DNA of 22,069 nucleotides from Planctomycetota bacterium (GCA_024275615.1 JAJRYU010000632.1:1-22069); one strand, 5' to 3'. Positions 1 through 8,453 are shown, counted from the stretch's first letter. The notes: generated by a model from the letters alone, not told the origin. Numbers and translations are program-made.

Positions 1-181
1 AACATTTCGCCTGGCTGGGGGGCGGCAACCTCGAGTGATTCGCGTCACAGGATTTGGCCGTTTTTATCGAAAAACTACGACGAATCACTTTGATTTGCGT
101 ATTCTTCCCTTGGAAAACCACACACCACCCTCAGGCAGTATTGATGACACGATGGCTCTGAAGCAGTTCATCTTGGAATAG
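1..181 (+). CDS. C-terminal end of an unidentified protein (partial, 5' truncated)
   Basis: Reading from base 2, the frame stays open for 59 codons to a TAG at 179-181, nine bases before the ATG of the next gene. The translation has normal protein character, including a stretch RVIRVTGFGRFYRK and the ending DDTMALKQFILE, and no low-complexity look. I do not recognise the family. The tight spacing to the next gene suggests the two are cotranscribed. It could be a chance open frame, since only about 180 bases are visible, but the placement of the stop just before a Shine-Dalgarno-like GGGGAC favours a real gene end. Confidence 0.5.
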   Translation, partial: TFRLAGGRQPRVIRVTGFGRFYRKTTTNHFDLRILPLENHTPPSGSIDDTMALKQFILE

Positions 182-190
182 GGGACTTTC

Positions 191-1660
191 ATGCGGCCAA
201 CTTTTTTTTGCGTGGCGTTTCTTTTTTTCAGCTCGTTCTCCATGGCTCAAGATACGATTACCCTAGTTTCCGGCAAACGTGTGCGCGGCGAGGTTATCCA
301 TCAGGGCGAAAAAGAAGTCGAAGTGGTGACAAGGGCGGCGAAACTCCTGGTTATTCCCAAGTCCGATGTGGCTGAAATCAAGATGGGAAAACCCATCAGG
401 AAGTCCCTTGCGGCTCAAATCAAAGGCAAGGAATTGGATCCTGATGCGCTTCTTGCCGCCGCGGAGTGGGGAAGCGACACCAAGTCCTTGAAGAAGGACT
501 GCCTCCGCTTGGCGCGCCGAGCCTTAGCTCTCGAGCCAGATTTCGCCAAAGCCCGGCGCTACCTTGGGCAAGTGAGATTTGAAGATACTTGGTACAAAAA
601 TCAAAAAGAGGCAGACAAGGCTCTGGCAAAAAAGATGCGGGCCTCGGGGTTTGTATTCGTTAGAGGCGCTTGGGTCGCCAAGAGCGAGAAGGGTCGTCTG
701 AAAAGGAGCCCGGGCCTGTTCATGCTCGATGGACGCCGCAAATGGCGCCTTACCGATGAACTCATGAAAGAACGGAAGATGTTGCCATGGAAAGGCGACT
801 GGTACAAACCACAGGAGAAACTTCTTGTCGATGAACTACGGCGTTTCGAAGAACTCACAGGGAGCTTGTTTCAAGGTGCGCAGCATGGGCCGACAACCGT
901 CGTTATCTCTGGGCGAAGAGGGGAAGCAGAGCGTATTCTCAGTCGCATTCGAGCGACACGGAAGTGGTTTGACGAGACGTTTAAGCCAAAGGGAGAGACA
1001 TTCGTCGCTGGGCCCTCAAGCCTGATCGTCATTCTTCGAGACCGTCCAACCTATCTTTCTTTCCTCAAGCGCGGGGGAGCTATTCATGGCGCTGACGCCA
1101 ATCGTGTGGCCTACGGCCAGAAGCACGATTCCATGAGTTTTGGGCCATTGAGTCGAGTCTCATGCCAAGCAGAGCCGCTGTGGGAGCACACATTGATTTC
1201 AGGTACAGGGGCGACGATGATGCGTCTTTGGGGGCATATTGACTTTGATGCCGCACCCGTTCTCTACGTCGCTGCCGGCCACTTGGCGGAAATCCGGATC
1301 TTGGGCGAGATACGGATCCATTTTGCCAAAGCAGACGGTTACGATCGTGTTGCCAAAACCACGCGCAAGTATCGATCTCTCAAAGAAGCCAAGAAACTGC
1401 TTCAGGAGGCTCTAAAAGACAACAAGGTCATTGGTTTGTCTCGCTTGTTCAAAACCTCACTGGGAGGTTTGACCGCCGTTCATGAGGCACAAGGGTTGTT
1501 CTTGCTTCAATACCTCAAACAAACAAATGGCGACGGACTGCGCGTCTTTGTTCAGGACCGTGGCCCGGGTGAATTCGCCGCGCGCTTTCTTGCTGCTTTC
1601 AAGATCACGCCGGAGAAAATGCAAGAGGAATTCTGGAGGTGGTTTGAAGATCTCCAATAG
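191..1660 (+). CDS. secreted protein with SH3-like N-terminal and degenerate peptidase-MA/DUF1570-like C-terminal region
   Basis: A 489-aa protein with a clear Sec signal peptide (residues 1-20, hydrophobic FFCVAFLFF core, cleavage after SMAQ). Residues 20-65 form a small beta-rich unit (DTITLVSGKRVRGEV ... IPKSDVAEI), a pattern common at the N-terminus of planctomycete secreted proteins. Residues about 100-130 look helical/TPR-like. The C-terminal half (about 235-489) has the feel of peptidase-MA-like or DUF1570-like proteins: a WFDETF helix, a LIVILRDRPTYLSFL strand and a final AQGLFLLQYL ... FLAAFKITPEKMQEEFWRWF segment. No HExxH zinc-protease motif is visible where the family would carry it, so catalysis is doubtful. 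The start is supported by GGGGAC 6 bases upstream. It probably acts in the periplasm or at the cell surface; family assignment is moderate. Confidence 0.75.
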   Translation: MRPTFFCVAFLFFSSFSMAQDTITLVSGKRVRGEVIHQGEKEVEVVTRAAKLLVIPKSDVAEIKMGKPIRKSLAAQIKGKELDPDALLAAAEWGSDTKSLKKDCLRLARRALALEPDFAKARRYLGQVRFEDTWYKNQKEADKALAKKMRASGFVFVRGAWVAKSEKGRLKRSPGLFMLDGRRKWRLTDELMKERKMLPWKGDWYKPQEKLLVDELRRFEELTGSLFQGAQHGPTTVVISGRRGEAERILSRIRATRKWFDETFKPKGETFVAGPSSLIVILRDRPTYLSFLKRGGAIHGADANRVAYGQKHDSMSFGPLSRVSCQAEPLWEHTLISGTGATMMRLWGHIDFDAAPVLYVAAGHLAEIRILGEIRIHFAKADGYDRVAKTTRKYRSLKEAKKLLQEALKDNKVIGLSRLFKTSLGGLTAVHEAQGLFLLQYLKQTNGDGLRVFVQDRGPGEFAARFLAAFKITPEKMQEEFWRWFEDLQ

Positions 1661-1666
1661 CGGATG

Positions 1667-1681
1667 CCCGTTTCAAACGGG
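1667..1681. terminator. weak hairpin between convergent genes
   Basis: CCCGTTT (1667-1673) and AAACGGG (1675-1681) form a near-perfect palindrome just past the stop at 1660 and beside the end of the opposite gene at 1685. There is no clear T-tract on either strand, so termination is only suggested by position. Confidence 0.3.
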
Positions 1682-1684
1682 GGT

Positions 1685-2365
1685 TCAGAACGCCCCTAAT
1701 GCGGCAATCATGTAGCGGACTCGTCTTTGCATGATCGGCGTGTGCCGGACGATCATGCGACCACGGTGGATGTCAATGGAGACACCTTCATACTCACAGT
1801 TACTTTCTCCAGTGGCCATCTTGATGATTTCAACAATGCGCTCCGGATCGTGGGATTCTCTTTCGACGACTTCTTGTTCTTCTTCTTCACCGGGAGCGTT
1901 GGGGCTGATACCAATACGAGGCCCCGGAAAGTCAGGTGGCACGTAGAGCAAATCGTGGACGGAATAGATGCGAAGAGTGGCTCCACGGCGGACTGCATCA
2001 GCCTTGGAAGTCACGAATATGGCACCTCTTCGAAACTGAAAGACAATCTTCCCGTGATCTTTCAAGAAATGGAGGATCAACCGCCCACTCACGTTTCTCA
2101 GCCTCAGCGTCAGTTCATCAAAGCCACTTTCGTCCGCATTTCGGGTGACAACGAAATTGAGGCGCGTCTGGCGGCGAATGTCAGCGATAGCATCGCGTAA
2201 ATTGACTTCTTTCCAATCAATGTTGAAAACCGTGTTGTTCAACTTGTTGAGGGTTTGTCGGTAGAGTTCGACTTCGCGACCGCTTCTCAGGGGCAAGGAA
2301 TCGAGGACTTGAGCGTGGGTAAGTTGGCAAGTGCCCAAAATGACAAGGATCAAAACTCCTCGCAT
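1685..2365 (-). CDS. secreted secretin/STN-like domain protein
   Basis: A 226-aa protein with a signal peptide (MRGVLILVILGTCQLTHAQ). Residues about 46-125 follow the pattern of the secretin and TonB short N-terminal (STN) domain or secretin N-domains: FNIDWKEVNLRDAIADIRRQ, then LNFVV, LTLRLRNVSGRLILHFL and an IFVTSK strand. A Glu-rich linker (EEEEQEVVERE, about 155-168) leads to a second small alpha/beta unit (VEIIKMATGES ... GRMIVRHTPIMQRRVRYMIAAL), typical of proteins that repeat the fold without the secretin channel. No beta-barrel secretin domain follows, so it is not a channel itself. A GGAG Shine-Dalgarno (complement of 2373-2376) lies 7 bases before the ATG. It is convergent with the 191-1660 gene and divergent from lepA. 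Specific role unknown. Confidence 0.75.
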   Translation of the reverse strand: MRGVLILVILGTCQLTHAQVLDSLPLRSGREVELYRQTLNKLNNTVFNIDWKEVNLRDAIADIRRQTRLNFVVTRNADESGFDELTLRLRNVSGRLILHFLKDHGKIVFQFRRGAIFVTSKADAVRRGATLRIYSVHDLLYVPPDFPGPRIGISPNAPGEEEEQEVVERESHDPERIVEIIKMATGESNCEYEGVSIDIHRGRMIVRHTPIMQRRVRYMIAALGAF

Positions 2366-2562
2366 GATTCATCTCCAGTCGAATACTGCGCTGTCTCGGG
2401 TCGAACACGCTCGCCCCGTTGTACATCAGGACGAAGCAGCACCTGCCAAGTTCTCAGAAAAACCATCGCGGAATGAGCGAATTTTGGGAATCCGTTCCTG
2501 TCCTGGGGGCCAGGAAGCGTTGTGGTTAAGATCGGTAGCATATTTTTGCTCGGAGGAGCCTC
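2366..2562. other. divergent intergenic region upstream of lepA and the STN-like gene
   Basis: This 197-base gap must hold the promoters for both flanking genes. I see no convincing -35/-10 pair. TTGTGG (2520-2525) and TATTTT (2541-2546) are spaced only 15 bases apart and are weak candidates for lepA. A small inverted repeat, TTCCTG (2495-2500) with CAGGAA (2511-2516), encloses a nested CCTGG/CCAGG. No small ORF is convincing. Confidence 0.4.
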
Positions 2563-4365
2563 GTGGAGGACATACGGAATTTCTGCATCATTGCCCATAT
2601 TGACCACGGCAAGTCGACCCTGGCGGATCGGCTGATTCAGGCATGCGGTGCGGTTTCAGACCGTGATTTTCGCGATCAGATCTTGGATTCGATGGATATC
2701 GAGCGGGAGCGAGGAATCACGATCAAGAGCAATACCATCATGCTGGACTACGAGGCTAAAGATGGCAAGACCTATCGCCTCAACCTCATCGACACGCCGG
2801 GGCATGTAGATTTCTCCCACGAAGTGCGGCGATCCCTCATGTCTTGTGAAGGTGCGCTGGTAATCGTCGATGCCGCGCAAGGTGTTGAAGCGCAAACGGT
2901 CGCCAACCTCTACTTAGCCTTGGAGTACGATCTTGAGCTCTTGCCTATTATCAACAAGATTGATCTGATCGCGGCCGATCCAGATCGTGTGCGCGAGGAA
3001 ATAGACTCTGATCTTGGCTTGGATCCTTTCGAGGCCATTGAGTGCTCGGCGAAGAAAGGAATCGGTATCGAAGAAATTCTCGAGGCCGTCGTCACAAAAC
3101 TTCCGCCGCCGGTGGGCGATGCCAAAGCAAAACTCCAAGTTCTAATTTTTGATGCTCACTATGACTCGTATCGCGGTGTGATTCTTCATTGCCGCGTAAA
3201 AGAAGGAACGCTTCGCCTCAAACAGAAAATTCGTTTCATGCATACGAAGTCCGAATACGTTGTCGACGAACTCGGCTTCGTAAAGTTGGAGCCAGAATCT
3301 CGGAAGATGCTTGAAGCTGGAGATGTGGGCTACATTGTTTGCGGAGTTAAGACGATTAGAGATGTCGCCATTGGCGACACACTCACTTTGGCGGACGATC
3401 CTGCTCCCGAACCTCTTCCAGGGTACAAAGAGGCCAAGCCAGTCGTTTTTTCTTCTCTCTATCCTATGACTCGTGACGACTATGAAGACCTAGCCAAAGC
3501 ATTGGAAAAGCTCAGTATCAACGATGCTTCCTTGACTTTTGAGAAGGACACGTCGGCCGCACTGGGATTTGGATTCCGCTGTGGATTCTTGGGACTCTTG
3601 CATCTTGACATTATCCAAGAGCGACTCAGTCGCGAATTTGGTATGTCACTCTTGCTCACCGCACCCAGTGTTCTCTATCGCATTCAACTGATGGATGGAG
3701 AGCTCATTGAAGTCGACAATCCTTCCTACTTCCCTGACCCGTCGACAATCAAGGAGCTTCAAGAGCCTTTCATCAAAGCGGCCATCATTATTCCAGAGGC
3801 CTTCCTTGGGCAGGTCATGGAGTTGTGCCGCGAGCATCGCGCGGACGAGACTACCTTCCAGTATCTCTCTGTTGGCCGTATCGAAGTCAAGAGCGAAATG
3901 CCTTTGGGCGAAGTACTCTTCGATTTCTACGACAAGCTCAAGAATGTGACTCGGGGATATGGGTCATTCGACTATGAAGTCAAAGATTATCGCACCTCTG
4001 ACATTGTCAAGGTCGACATCTTGGTGAATAGGGAGCAAGTGGATGCATTAGCCCAGCTTGTACACCGAGATAAGGCGCGACCGCGCGCCCTCAAGTACTG
4101 TGAACGTTTGGCTGAGACGATCCCGAAGCAACAATTCAAGATCCCCATTCAAGGGGCGATCGGCGGCAACATCATTGCGCGTACGACCATCAATGCATTC
4201 CGCAAAGATGTGACCGCTAAGTGCTATGGCGGCGATATTTCGCGGAAGCGGAAATTGCTTGAGAAACAAAAGAAGGGCAAGAAGAAGATGAAGACGATCG
4301 GTTCTGTCGACATTCCTCAAGAGGCCTTTCTTGCGGTTCTACGTTCTGACACCGATAAGAAATGA
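2563..4365 (+). CDS. lepA: elongation factor 4 (LepA), ribosome back-translocating GTPase
   Basis: A 600-aa translational GTPase of normal family length. It binds ribosomes in the cytoplasm or at the membrane and acts on stalled or mistranslocated complexes. The G motifs are all visible: G1 AHIDHGKS (11-18), G2 RGITIKSN (50-57), G3 DTPGHVDF (77-84), G4 NKID (131-134) and G5 SAKKG (162-166). The LepA-specific C-terminal domain is recognisable by FRKDVTAKCYGGDISRKRKL near residue 550 and a lysine-rich tail. The start is GTG at 2563, giving the usual MEDIRNFCIIAHIDHGKS beginning, with GGAGGAG at 2552-2558 upstream. The stop overlaps the hemW start by 4 bases, so the two are translationally coupled. 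Confidence 0.98.
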   Translation: MEDIRNFCIIAHIDHGKSTLADRLIQACGAVSDRDFRDQILDSMDIERERGITIKSNTIMLDYEAKDGKTYRLNLIDTPGHVDFSHEVRRSLMSCEGALVIVDAAQGVEAQTVANLYLALEYDLELLPIINKIDLIAADPDRVREEIDSDLGLDPFEAIECSAKKGIGIEEILEAVVTKLPPPVGDAKAKLQVLIFDAHYDSYRGVILHCRVKEGTLRLKQKIRFMHTKSEYVVDELGFVKLEPESRKMLEAGDVGYIVCGVKTIRDVAIGDTLTLADDPAPEPLPGYKEAKPVVFSSLYPMTRDDYEDLAKALEKLSINDASLTFEKDTSAALGFGFRCGFLGLLHLDIIQERLSREFGMSLLLTAPSVLYRIQLMDGELIEVDNPSYFPDPSTIKELQEPFIKAAIIIPEAFLGQVMELCREHRADETTFQYLSVGRIEVKSEMPLGEVLFDFYDKLKNVTRGYGSFDYEVKDYRTSDIVKVDILVNREQVDALAQLVHRDKARPRALKYCERLAETIPKQQFKIPIQGAIGGNIIARTTINAFRKDVTAKCYGGDISRKRKLLEKQKKGKKKMKTIGSVDIPQEAFLAVLRSDTDKK

Positions 4366-5525
4366 GTGGTGGTCTGCGCAGTACGTCTAGGGCTGCGGGC
4401 CTCTATGTTCATGTACCGTTTTGTTCTTTCGTCTGCCCATACTGCGATTTTTCCGTAGAGCGCGTCAAAGCTGGACGTATCGCTAACTTTGTTGATCATT
4501 TGATCAAAGAGATCAAGCTTACCAAGGACTTTGATTTTCCGATTGAAACGATTTATTTCGGGGGTGGAACACCGTCGCTCTTGTCAAAATCTGCCATGGT
4601 CGCGATTCTTTCAGCCCTTGACCAACACCTCGACTTGCTTCCTGATGTCCGCCTTCACATGGAGGCAAATCCAGAGGATGTAACGGAGACCTTTGTCGAG
4701 ACCGCTCAAGATTTGGGCGTTAAGTTCTTGAGCCTTGGGGTGCAGAGCTTTGAGGACCAGGATCTCAAATCCTTGGGGCGGAGGCACACCAGGAAGGAGG
4801 CTCTCGCTGCTTTGGACATGGCACAAGATGGCGACTTTGAAACCGTGTCTGTAGACCTCATGTTCGGGCTTCCGAATCAAGAGCGGGGGCGTTGGTTGGC
4901 ACAGTTGGACTTGCTGGCGGAGCAGGGGGTTGAGCATGTCAGTTGCTATCAACTCAACATCAAGCCTGGGACATTGTTTGCCAAGCGCGCGGAGCTTGGG
5001 CGTTTCCTTGAGTTGAGTGATGATGCGCGCGGCGACTATTTCGGGGAAACTCATGAGCGATTGAGTGCCTTAGGATTCGCAGCCTACGAAGTTTCAAACT
5101 TTGCCACGGACCTCCAGCATCAATCACAACACAACAAGAAATACTGGGATCACTCACCGTACTTGGGGTTTGGACCTTCGGCTCATTCGTTTGACGGCGA
5201 AAAGCGGTTCTGGAATTACGCTTTCACCGATGAGTGGGTTAAAGGGCTCGTGACGCAAGATTCCGGTGTGGCAGGGTACGAAATCCTGTCGGCCAAGAAT
5301 TTCGCCTTGGAGGAGATCATGCTTGGACTGCGTCAGCCTCAGGGGCTCAATATTGGCGGATTCGAAAATCGACATGGAATCAACTTGCTCGAAGAGTCGG
5401 TCTCTCGGATTGAGAATCTCAAGGCAGCCAAGCTGATCTGGTGTGATGATGGTTTTTTGAAACCCACAGTGGAAGGTTTGGCTGTAGCCGATTCTCTGGC
5501 CGCAGAAATTGGTTATTTCCTGTAG
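4362..5525 (+). CDS. hemW: radical SAM heme chaperone HemW (coproporphyrinogen III oxidase-like)
   Basis: A 387-aa radical SAM protein that, by family knowledge, binds heme and delivers it to cytochromes rather than oxidising coproporphyrinogen. The cluster-binding motif C21-x3-C25-x2-C28 (CSFVCPYC) is intact, followed by the SAM-binding FGGGTPSLL and the conserved LSLGVQSFED, QLNIKPGT and YLGFGPSAHSF segments. It lacks the N-terminal extension expected of HemN, which favours HemW. The ATG overlaps the lepA stop as ATGA. lepA-hemW neighbourhood is common in bacteria, although the functional link is unclear. No strong terminator follows in the next 100 bases. Confidence 0.95.
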   Translation: MSGGLRSTSRAAGLYVHVPFCSFVCPYCDFSVERVKAGRIANFVDHLIKEIKLTKDFDFPIETIYFGGGTPSLLSKSAMVAILSALDQHLDLLPDVRLHMEANPEDVTETFVETAQDLGVKFLSLGVQSFEDQDLKSLGRRHTRKEALAALDMAQDGDFETVSVDLMFGLPNQERGRWLAQLDLLAEQGVEHVSCYQLNIKPGTLFAKRAELGRFLELSDDARGDYFGETHERLSALGFAAYEVSNFATDLQHQSQHNKKYWDHSPYLGFGPSAHSFDGEKRFWNYAFTDEWVKGLVTQDSGVAGYEILSAKNFALEEIMLGLRQPQGLNIGGFENRHGINLLEESVSRIENLKAAKLIWCDDGFLKPTVEGLAVADSLAAEIGYFL

Positions 5526-5641
5526 ATAGCGAAGAATCGATCCGATCTAAGCAACAGGGGTTTTTCAAGAAAGCTCTGCAGATGATAGAAGAGCGCATAC
5601 GCACACTTACTTGGTCTTGCACAGTTCACACACCTTTGTCG

Positions 5642-5689
5642 TCCTCCTGTGATTCTTGAGTCTGGAGGATCCTTGTCACTTAACAAGGG
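5642..5689 (+). promoter_or_regulatory. two adjacent leader hairpins, the second enclosing the Shine-Dalgarno
   Basis: TCCTCC (5642-5647) pairs with GGAGGA (5664-5669), and immediately after it CCTTGT (5671-5676) pairs with ACAAGG (5683-5688) with a 6-base loop. The second 3' arm overlaps the Shine-Dalgarno AAGGGA (5685-5690) of the beta-helix gene starting at 5696. The arrangement could limit ribosome access. The stems are short, and a coincidental origin is possible. Confidence 0.35.
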
Positions 5690-5695
5690 ACTACG

Positions 5696-7285
5696 ATGCA
5701 ATTCGCGATGAGAATTTCTGCTATCTTGTTCGGCCTCAGCTTGTCTGTATCTGCACAAGCAACTCTCGCTGTCCCGCTTCAGTTCGCAACAATCCAAGCC
5801 GCTGTGGTTGCTGCGATTCCCGGCGACACAGTCGAAGTGGCTCCAGGAGTGTATTTCGAGAACATCAATCTCCTGGGCAAAGCCATCACTTTGAAGTCGA
5901 CTCAAGGTGCGCAAGTGACGATCATTGATGGGAATAGCGCACTCCCTTGTCTGATCTTCGTATTCGGGGAGGGTCCAGGGACGATCGTTGAAGGTTTCAC
6001 ACTGAAACACGGCTTGGGGACTCAACTTCTCGTCGGGCCGAATGGGCCGATCACCGCCGGCGGCGGAGTCTACTGCCTGGGGAGCTCGCCAACTGTCAAG
6101 AGTTGCTTCATTACCCAGAATTCGGCGACCCGCGGAGGCGGTGCGGAAATCTCCGGTTCGCCCCTATTCCTGGATTGTACGTTCGAACAAAACACCGCTT
6201 CCGCTGTTGGCGGCGCGATAAGCGTATTGCCAAGCGGTTTTCCGGCACTTTCGAACTGTCGGATCAATGGCAACACTTCCCTCCTCCACGGTGCCGGAAT
6301 CTCCTGCGCCGGGGGCAGTAGTCTTTTTGTGGTCAATTGCCTCGTTACTGGCAACACATTGATGCCTGATGTACTCAACGTTGCTATTTCTACTGGGAGC
6401 GCGGTATATCTGCAGAACGGCGCCGCGTCGCTGCAGATGGAATGCTCCACGGTTGTTGCTAACGATGCCGGGTCAGGAGCAACATTTGGGTCGAGCGGGA
6501 GTATTGGATTCTTGGTGATTAACAATTCAGTCGTCTACGGGAATCTGGGCTCTGACATCGTTGGGGCCTCCGGAGTTGCGACCGTGACGCATTCCGACAT
6601 TGAAGGCAATTATGCCGGACTGGGAGTCATCTCTGCTGATCCCCAATACGTTGATGTCTTGCAGGAAGACTTTCATTTGGCCCCGGGTTCACCGTGTATC
6701 AATTCCGGTGCGCTTGGATCGCCACTCATGCCGCAGCTCGATTTGGACGGCTCGGACCGCGTCCTCTACGGAGCTCCAGATATGGGGGCCTATGAGAATA
6801 GTGACATTTCATCGTCGCCCTTCATAGCCGGCAACGTCGCACAAACGACGTCCGGACCAACACCGGTTTTGACTATCAACGGCCAGACGGGAGGGGCTGA
6901 TCGGAGAGTGCGGACACTGATCGGGCAAGCCAATTCAATGGAAATGGCACACCCAGCCACCAATGTTGTGCCTTCTCATTTTGCTATCTACGGCTTCTTT
7001 GGCGTCCCAGGCCCCTATGATTCCGTAACTTTGCCCTTGGGCATTGGTGACATGATCATGTTGCCTTGCCCAATGTACCCATGGGCGTATCCCTTGTTGT
7101 TCACCTATACCAACTCAACAGCAGTCGACATTTGTGGACAGTTTGTCCCCTCGCACCCAACACCTTGGAATTCGGGCCCACAAACACCGGTGTTCTTTCC
7201 ATTGATCGTGACTTTTCAAGGAGTTGTGGAAGAGACCATGGGCACGTTCCGTGTTACCAATGGTGTCATTCTTGTCATTGAGTGA
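5696..7285 (+). CDS. secreted right-handed parallel beta-helix protein
   Basis: A 529-aa exported protein with a signal peptide (ISAILFGLSLSVSAQA). Residues about 25-350 begin with the classic pectin-lyase-fold start (FATIQAAVVAAIPGDTVEVAPG, then YFENINLLGKAITLKS), followed by repeated coils with N/S/G turns (GGGVYCLGSSPTVKSCFITQN, GGGAEISGSPLFLDCTFEQN and similar). The region ends in ADPQYVDVLQEDFHLAPGSPCINSG and PDMGAYE, the usual closing pattern of this class. About 150 further residues form a C-terminal domain ending VTFQGVVEETMGTFRVTNGVILVIE, which resembles the ends of the paralogous secreted proteins at 17306-22069. No catalytic polysaccharide-lyase residues can be assigned. ATG at 5696 has AAGGGA 5 bases upstream; an in-frame ATG at 5708 is an alternative. 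Likely surface or extracellular. Confidence 0.85.
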   Translation: MQFAMRISAILFGLSLSVSAQATLAVPLQFATIQAAVVAAIPGDTVEVAPGVYFENINLLGKAITLKSTQGAQVTIIDGNSALPCLIFVFGEGPGTIVEGFTLKHGLGTQLLVGPNGPITAGGGVYCLGSSPTVKSCFITQNSATRGGGAEISGSPLFLDCTFEQNTASAVGGAISVLPSGFPALSNCRINGNTSLLHGAGISCAGGSSLFVVNCLVTGNTLMPDVLNVAISTGSAVYLQNGAASLQMECSTVVANDAGSGATFGSSGSIGFLVINNSVVYGNLGSDIVGASGVATVTHSDIEGNYAGLGVISADPQYVDVLQEDFHLAPGSPCINSGALGSPLMPQLDLDGSDRVLYGAPDMGAYENSDISSSPFIAGNVAQTTSGPTPVLTINGQTGGADRRVRTLIGQANSMEMAHPATNVVPSHFAIYGFFGVPGPYDSVTLPLGIGDMIMLPCPMYPWAYPLLFTYTNSTAVDICGQFVPSHPTPWNSGPQTPVFFPLIVTFQGVVEETMGTFRVTNGVILVIE

Positions 7286-7302
7286 GGCGACCTCGTTTTC
7301 CC

Positions 7303-7325
7303 GAGCTTGTCGAGCTTGTCGAGCT
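7303..7325. repeat. short tandem repeat of GAGCTTGTC
   Basis: Two exact copies of GAGCTTGTC (7303-7311 and 7312-7320) are followed by a partial third, GAGCT (7321-7325), in the gap between convergent genes. Confidence 0.6.
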
Positions 7326-7334
7326 CAAATAGGG

Positions 7335-7358
7335 GACCCACGAAACTGCTAATGGGTC
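7335..7358. terminator. possible convergent-gene hairpin
   Basis: GACCCA (7335-7340) pairs with TGGGTC (7353-7358) around a 12-base loop, between the stops of the beta-helix gene (7285) and ychF (7362). There is no T-tract, so its function is guessed from position. Confidence 0.3.
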
Positions 7359-7361
7359 AGG

Positions 7362-8453
7362 TTAGGGGCCAATAAGGAAGTGGCAGATATCGCCTTCTTG
7401 CATGACATAAGAACGTCCTTCGGTGCGAAGCTTGCCGGCAGATTTGATTGCCGCTTCTGATTCGTAGTCGATGAGGTCCTGCACCGAATAAATCTCAGCT
7501 CGGATAAACTTCTTCTCGAAGTCCGTGTGGATCACGCCGGCACCCCGAGGAGCCTCCCAGCCTTTGTGAACGGTCCAGGCCCGTACTTCTTTTTCACCAG
7601 CTGTATAGAACGTCTGGAGATCGAGCAGCTTGTAGGTGCATTGGATAAGACGTTCCAAACCCAGCTCTTTGATACCCAAATCGGTCATGAACATGTCACG
7701 ATCTTCGGTGCCCATCGTTCTCAATTCACATTCGAGATCGCCGCAGATAGGCAGCCATTCGGCACCGGACTCGAGTGCTTTCTTGGCGACTTCTTGAGCG
7801 TGGCTACTTGTCCCGCAGAGATCATCATCGCCGACGTTTGCCACGTAGAGCATCTTCTTGATTGTCATCAAGCACAAGGGCCTGAGTACGGAGCGTTCAT
7901 GGGCGGTCCATTCTTCAGTACGCAGCAGACGGTCGTTTTCAAGGACTTCTTTTGCTCGGTCCATGACTCCCAACTCGACGATGGCATCCTTGTCGCCTGA
8001 TCGAGTCTTCTTCTTCACTCTTTCCCGAGCACGGACTACAGTTTCAAGGTCCGCCAGAATGAGCTCTAACTCAATAATCTCAATATCTGCTACTGGGTCA
8101 ACAGCCCCTTCTCGGACCACAGAAGGCGTTGTGAAGCAGCGAACCACTTGCATGATGGCGTCGCATTCTCTGATGTTGGCCAAGAACTGGTTGCCCATAC
8201 CTTCACCCTTGGATGCGCCAGCGATGAGTCCAGCGATATCGACGACGCGCAGACTAGCTGGGATCACTTTTTGCGTGGAGATTCGAGAGTGAATCTCATG
8301 CAAGTTCGTGTCCGGGACATCGACGATGGCGATGTTGGGCTCAATCGTACAGAAAGGGTAGTTGGCCTGCTCAGCAGCGGCGGCCGTCAAGGCGTTAAAA
8401 ATTGTGCTCTTGCCGACGTTTGGCAGGCCGACGATGCCACATGATACAGTCAT
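7362..8453 (-). CDS. ychF: redox-regulated ATPase YchF (Obg-like, OLA1 family)
   Basis: A 363-aa P-loop NTPase of normal family length. YchF proteins bind ATP in preference to GTP and associate with ribosomes and stress responses. The Walker A motif GLPNVGKST is at residues 9-17. The switch region VVDIAGLIAGASKGEGMGNQFL starts near 70. A coiled-coil segment (about 125-185) and the C-terminal TGS-like domain (FYTAGEKEVRAWTV to GDICHFLIGP, about 278-363) are present. The nucleotide-specificity motif, NxxE in most family members, reads NVGD (206-209). It is last in the minus-strand row, 86 bases after the cyclophilin gene, so it may be cotranscribed or have its own promoter. Confidence 0.96.
   Translation of the reverse strand: MTVSCGIVGLPNVGKSTIFNALTAAAAEQANYPFCTIEPNIAIVDVPDTNLHEIHSRISTQKVIPASLRVVDIAGLIAGASKGEGMGNQFLANIRECDAIMQVVRCFTTPSVVREGAVDPVADIEIIELELILADLETVVRARERVKKKTRSGDKDAIVELGVMDRAKEVLENDRLLRTEEWTAHERSVLRPLCLMTIKKMLYVANVGDDDLCGTSSHAQEVAKKALESGAEWLPICGDLECELRTMGTEDRDMFMTDLGIKELGLERLIQCTYKLLDLQTFYTAGEKEVRAWTVHKGWEAPRGAGVIHTDFEKKFIRAEIYSVQDLIDYESEAAIKSAGKLRTEGRSYVMQEGDICHFLIGP

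Noticed and set aside
1727..2200. 157-aa plus-strand open frame opposite the STN-like gene
   Set aside because: The minus-strand frame has a signal peptide, a ribosome site and a domain pattern; the plus frame has none.
7303..7325. Tandem GAGCTTGTC copies as a possible CRISPR or origin iteron
   Set aside because: Only two full 9-base copies without spacers and no associated genes; a minor repeat.
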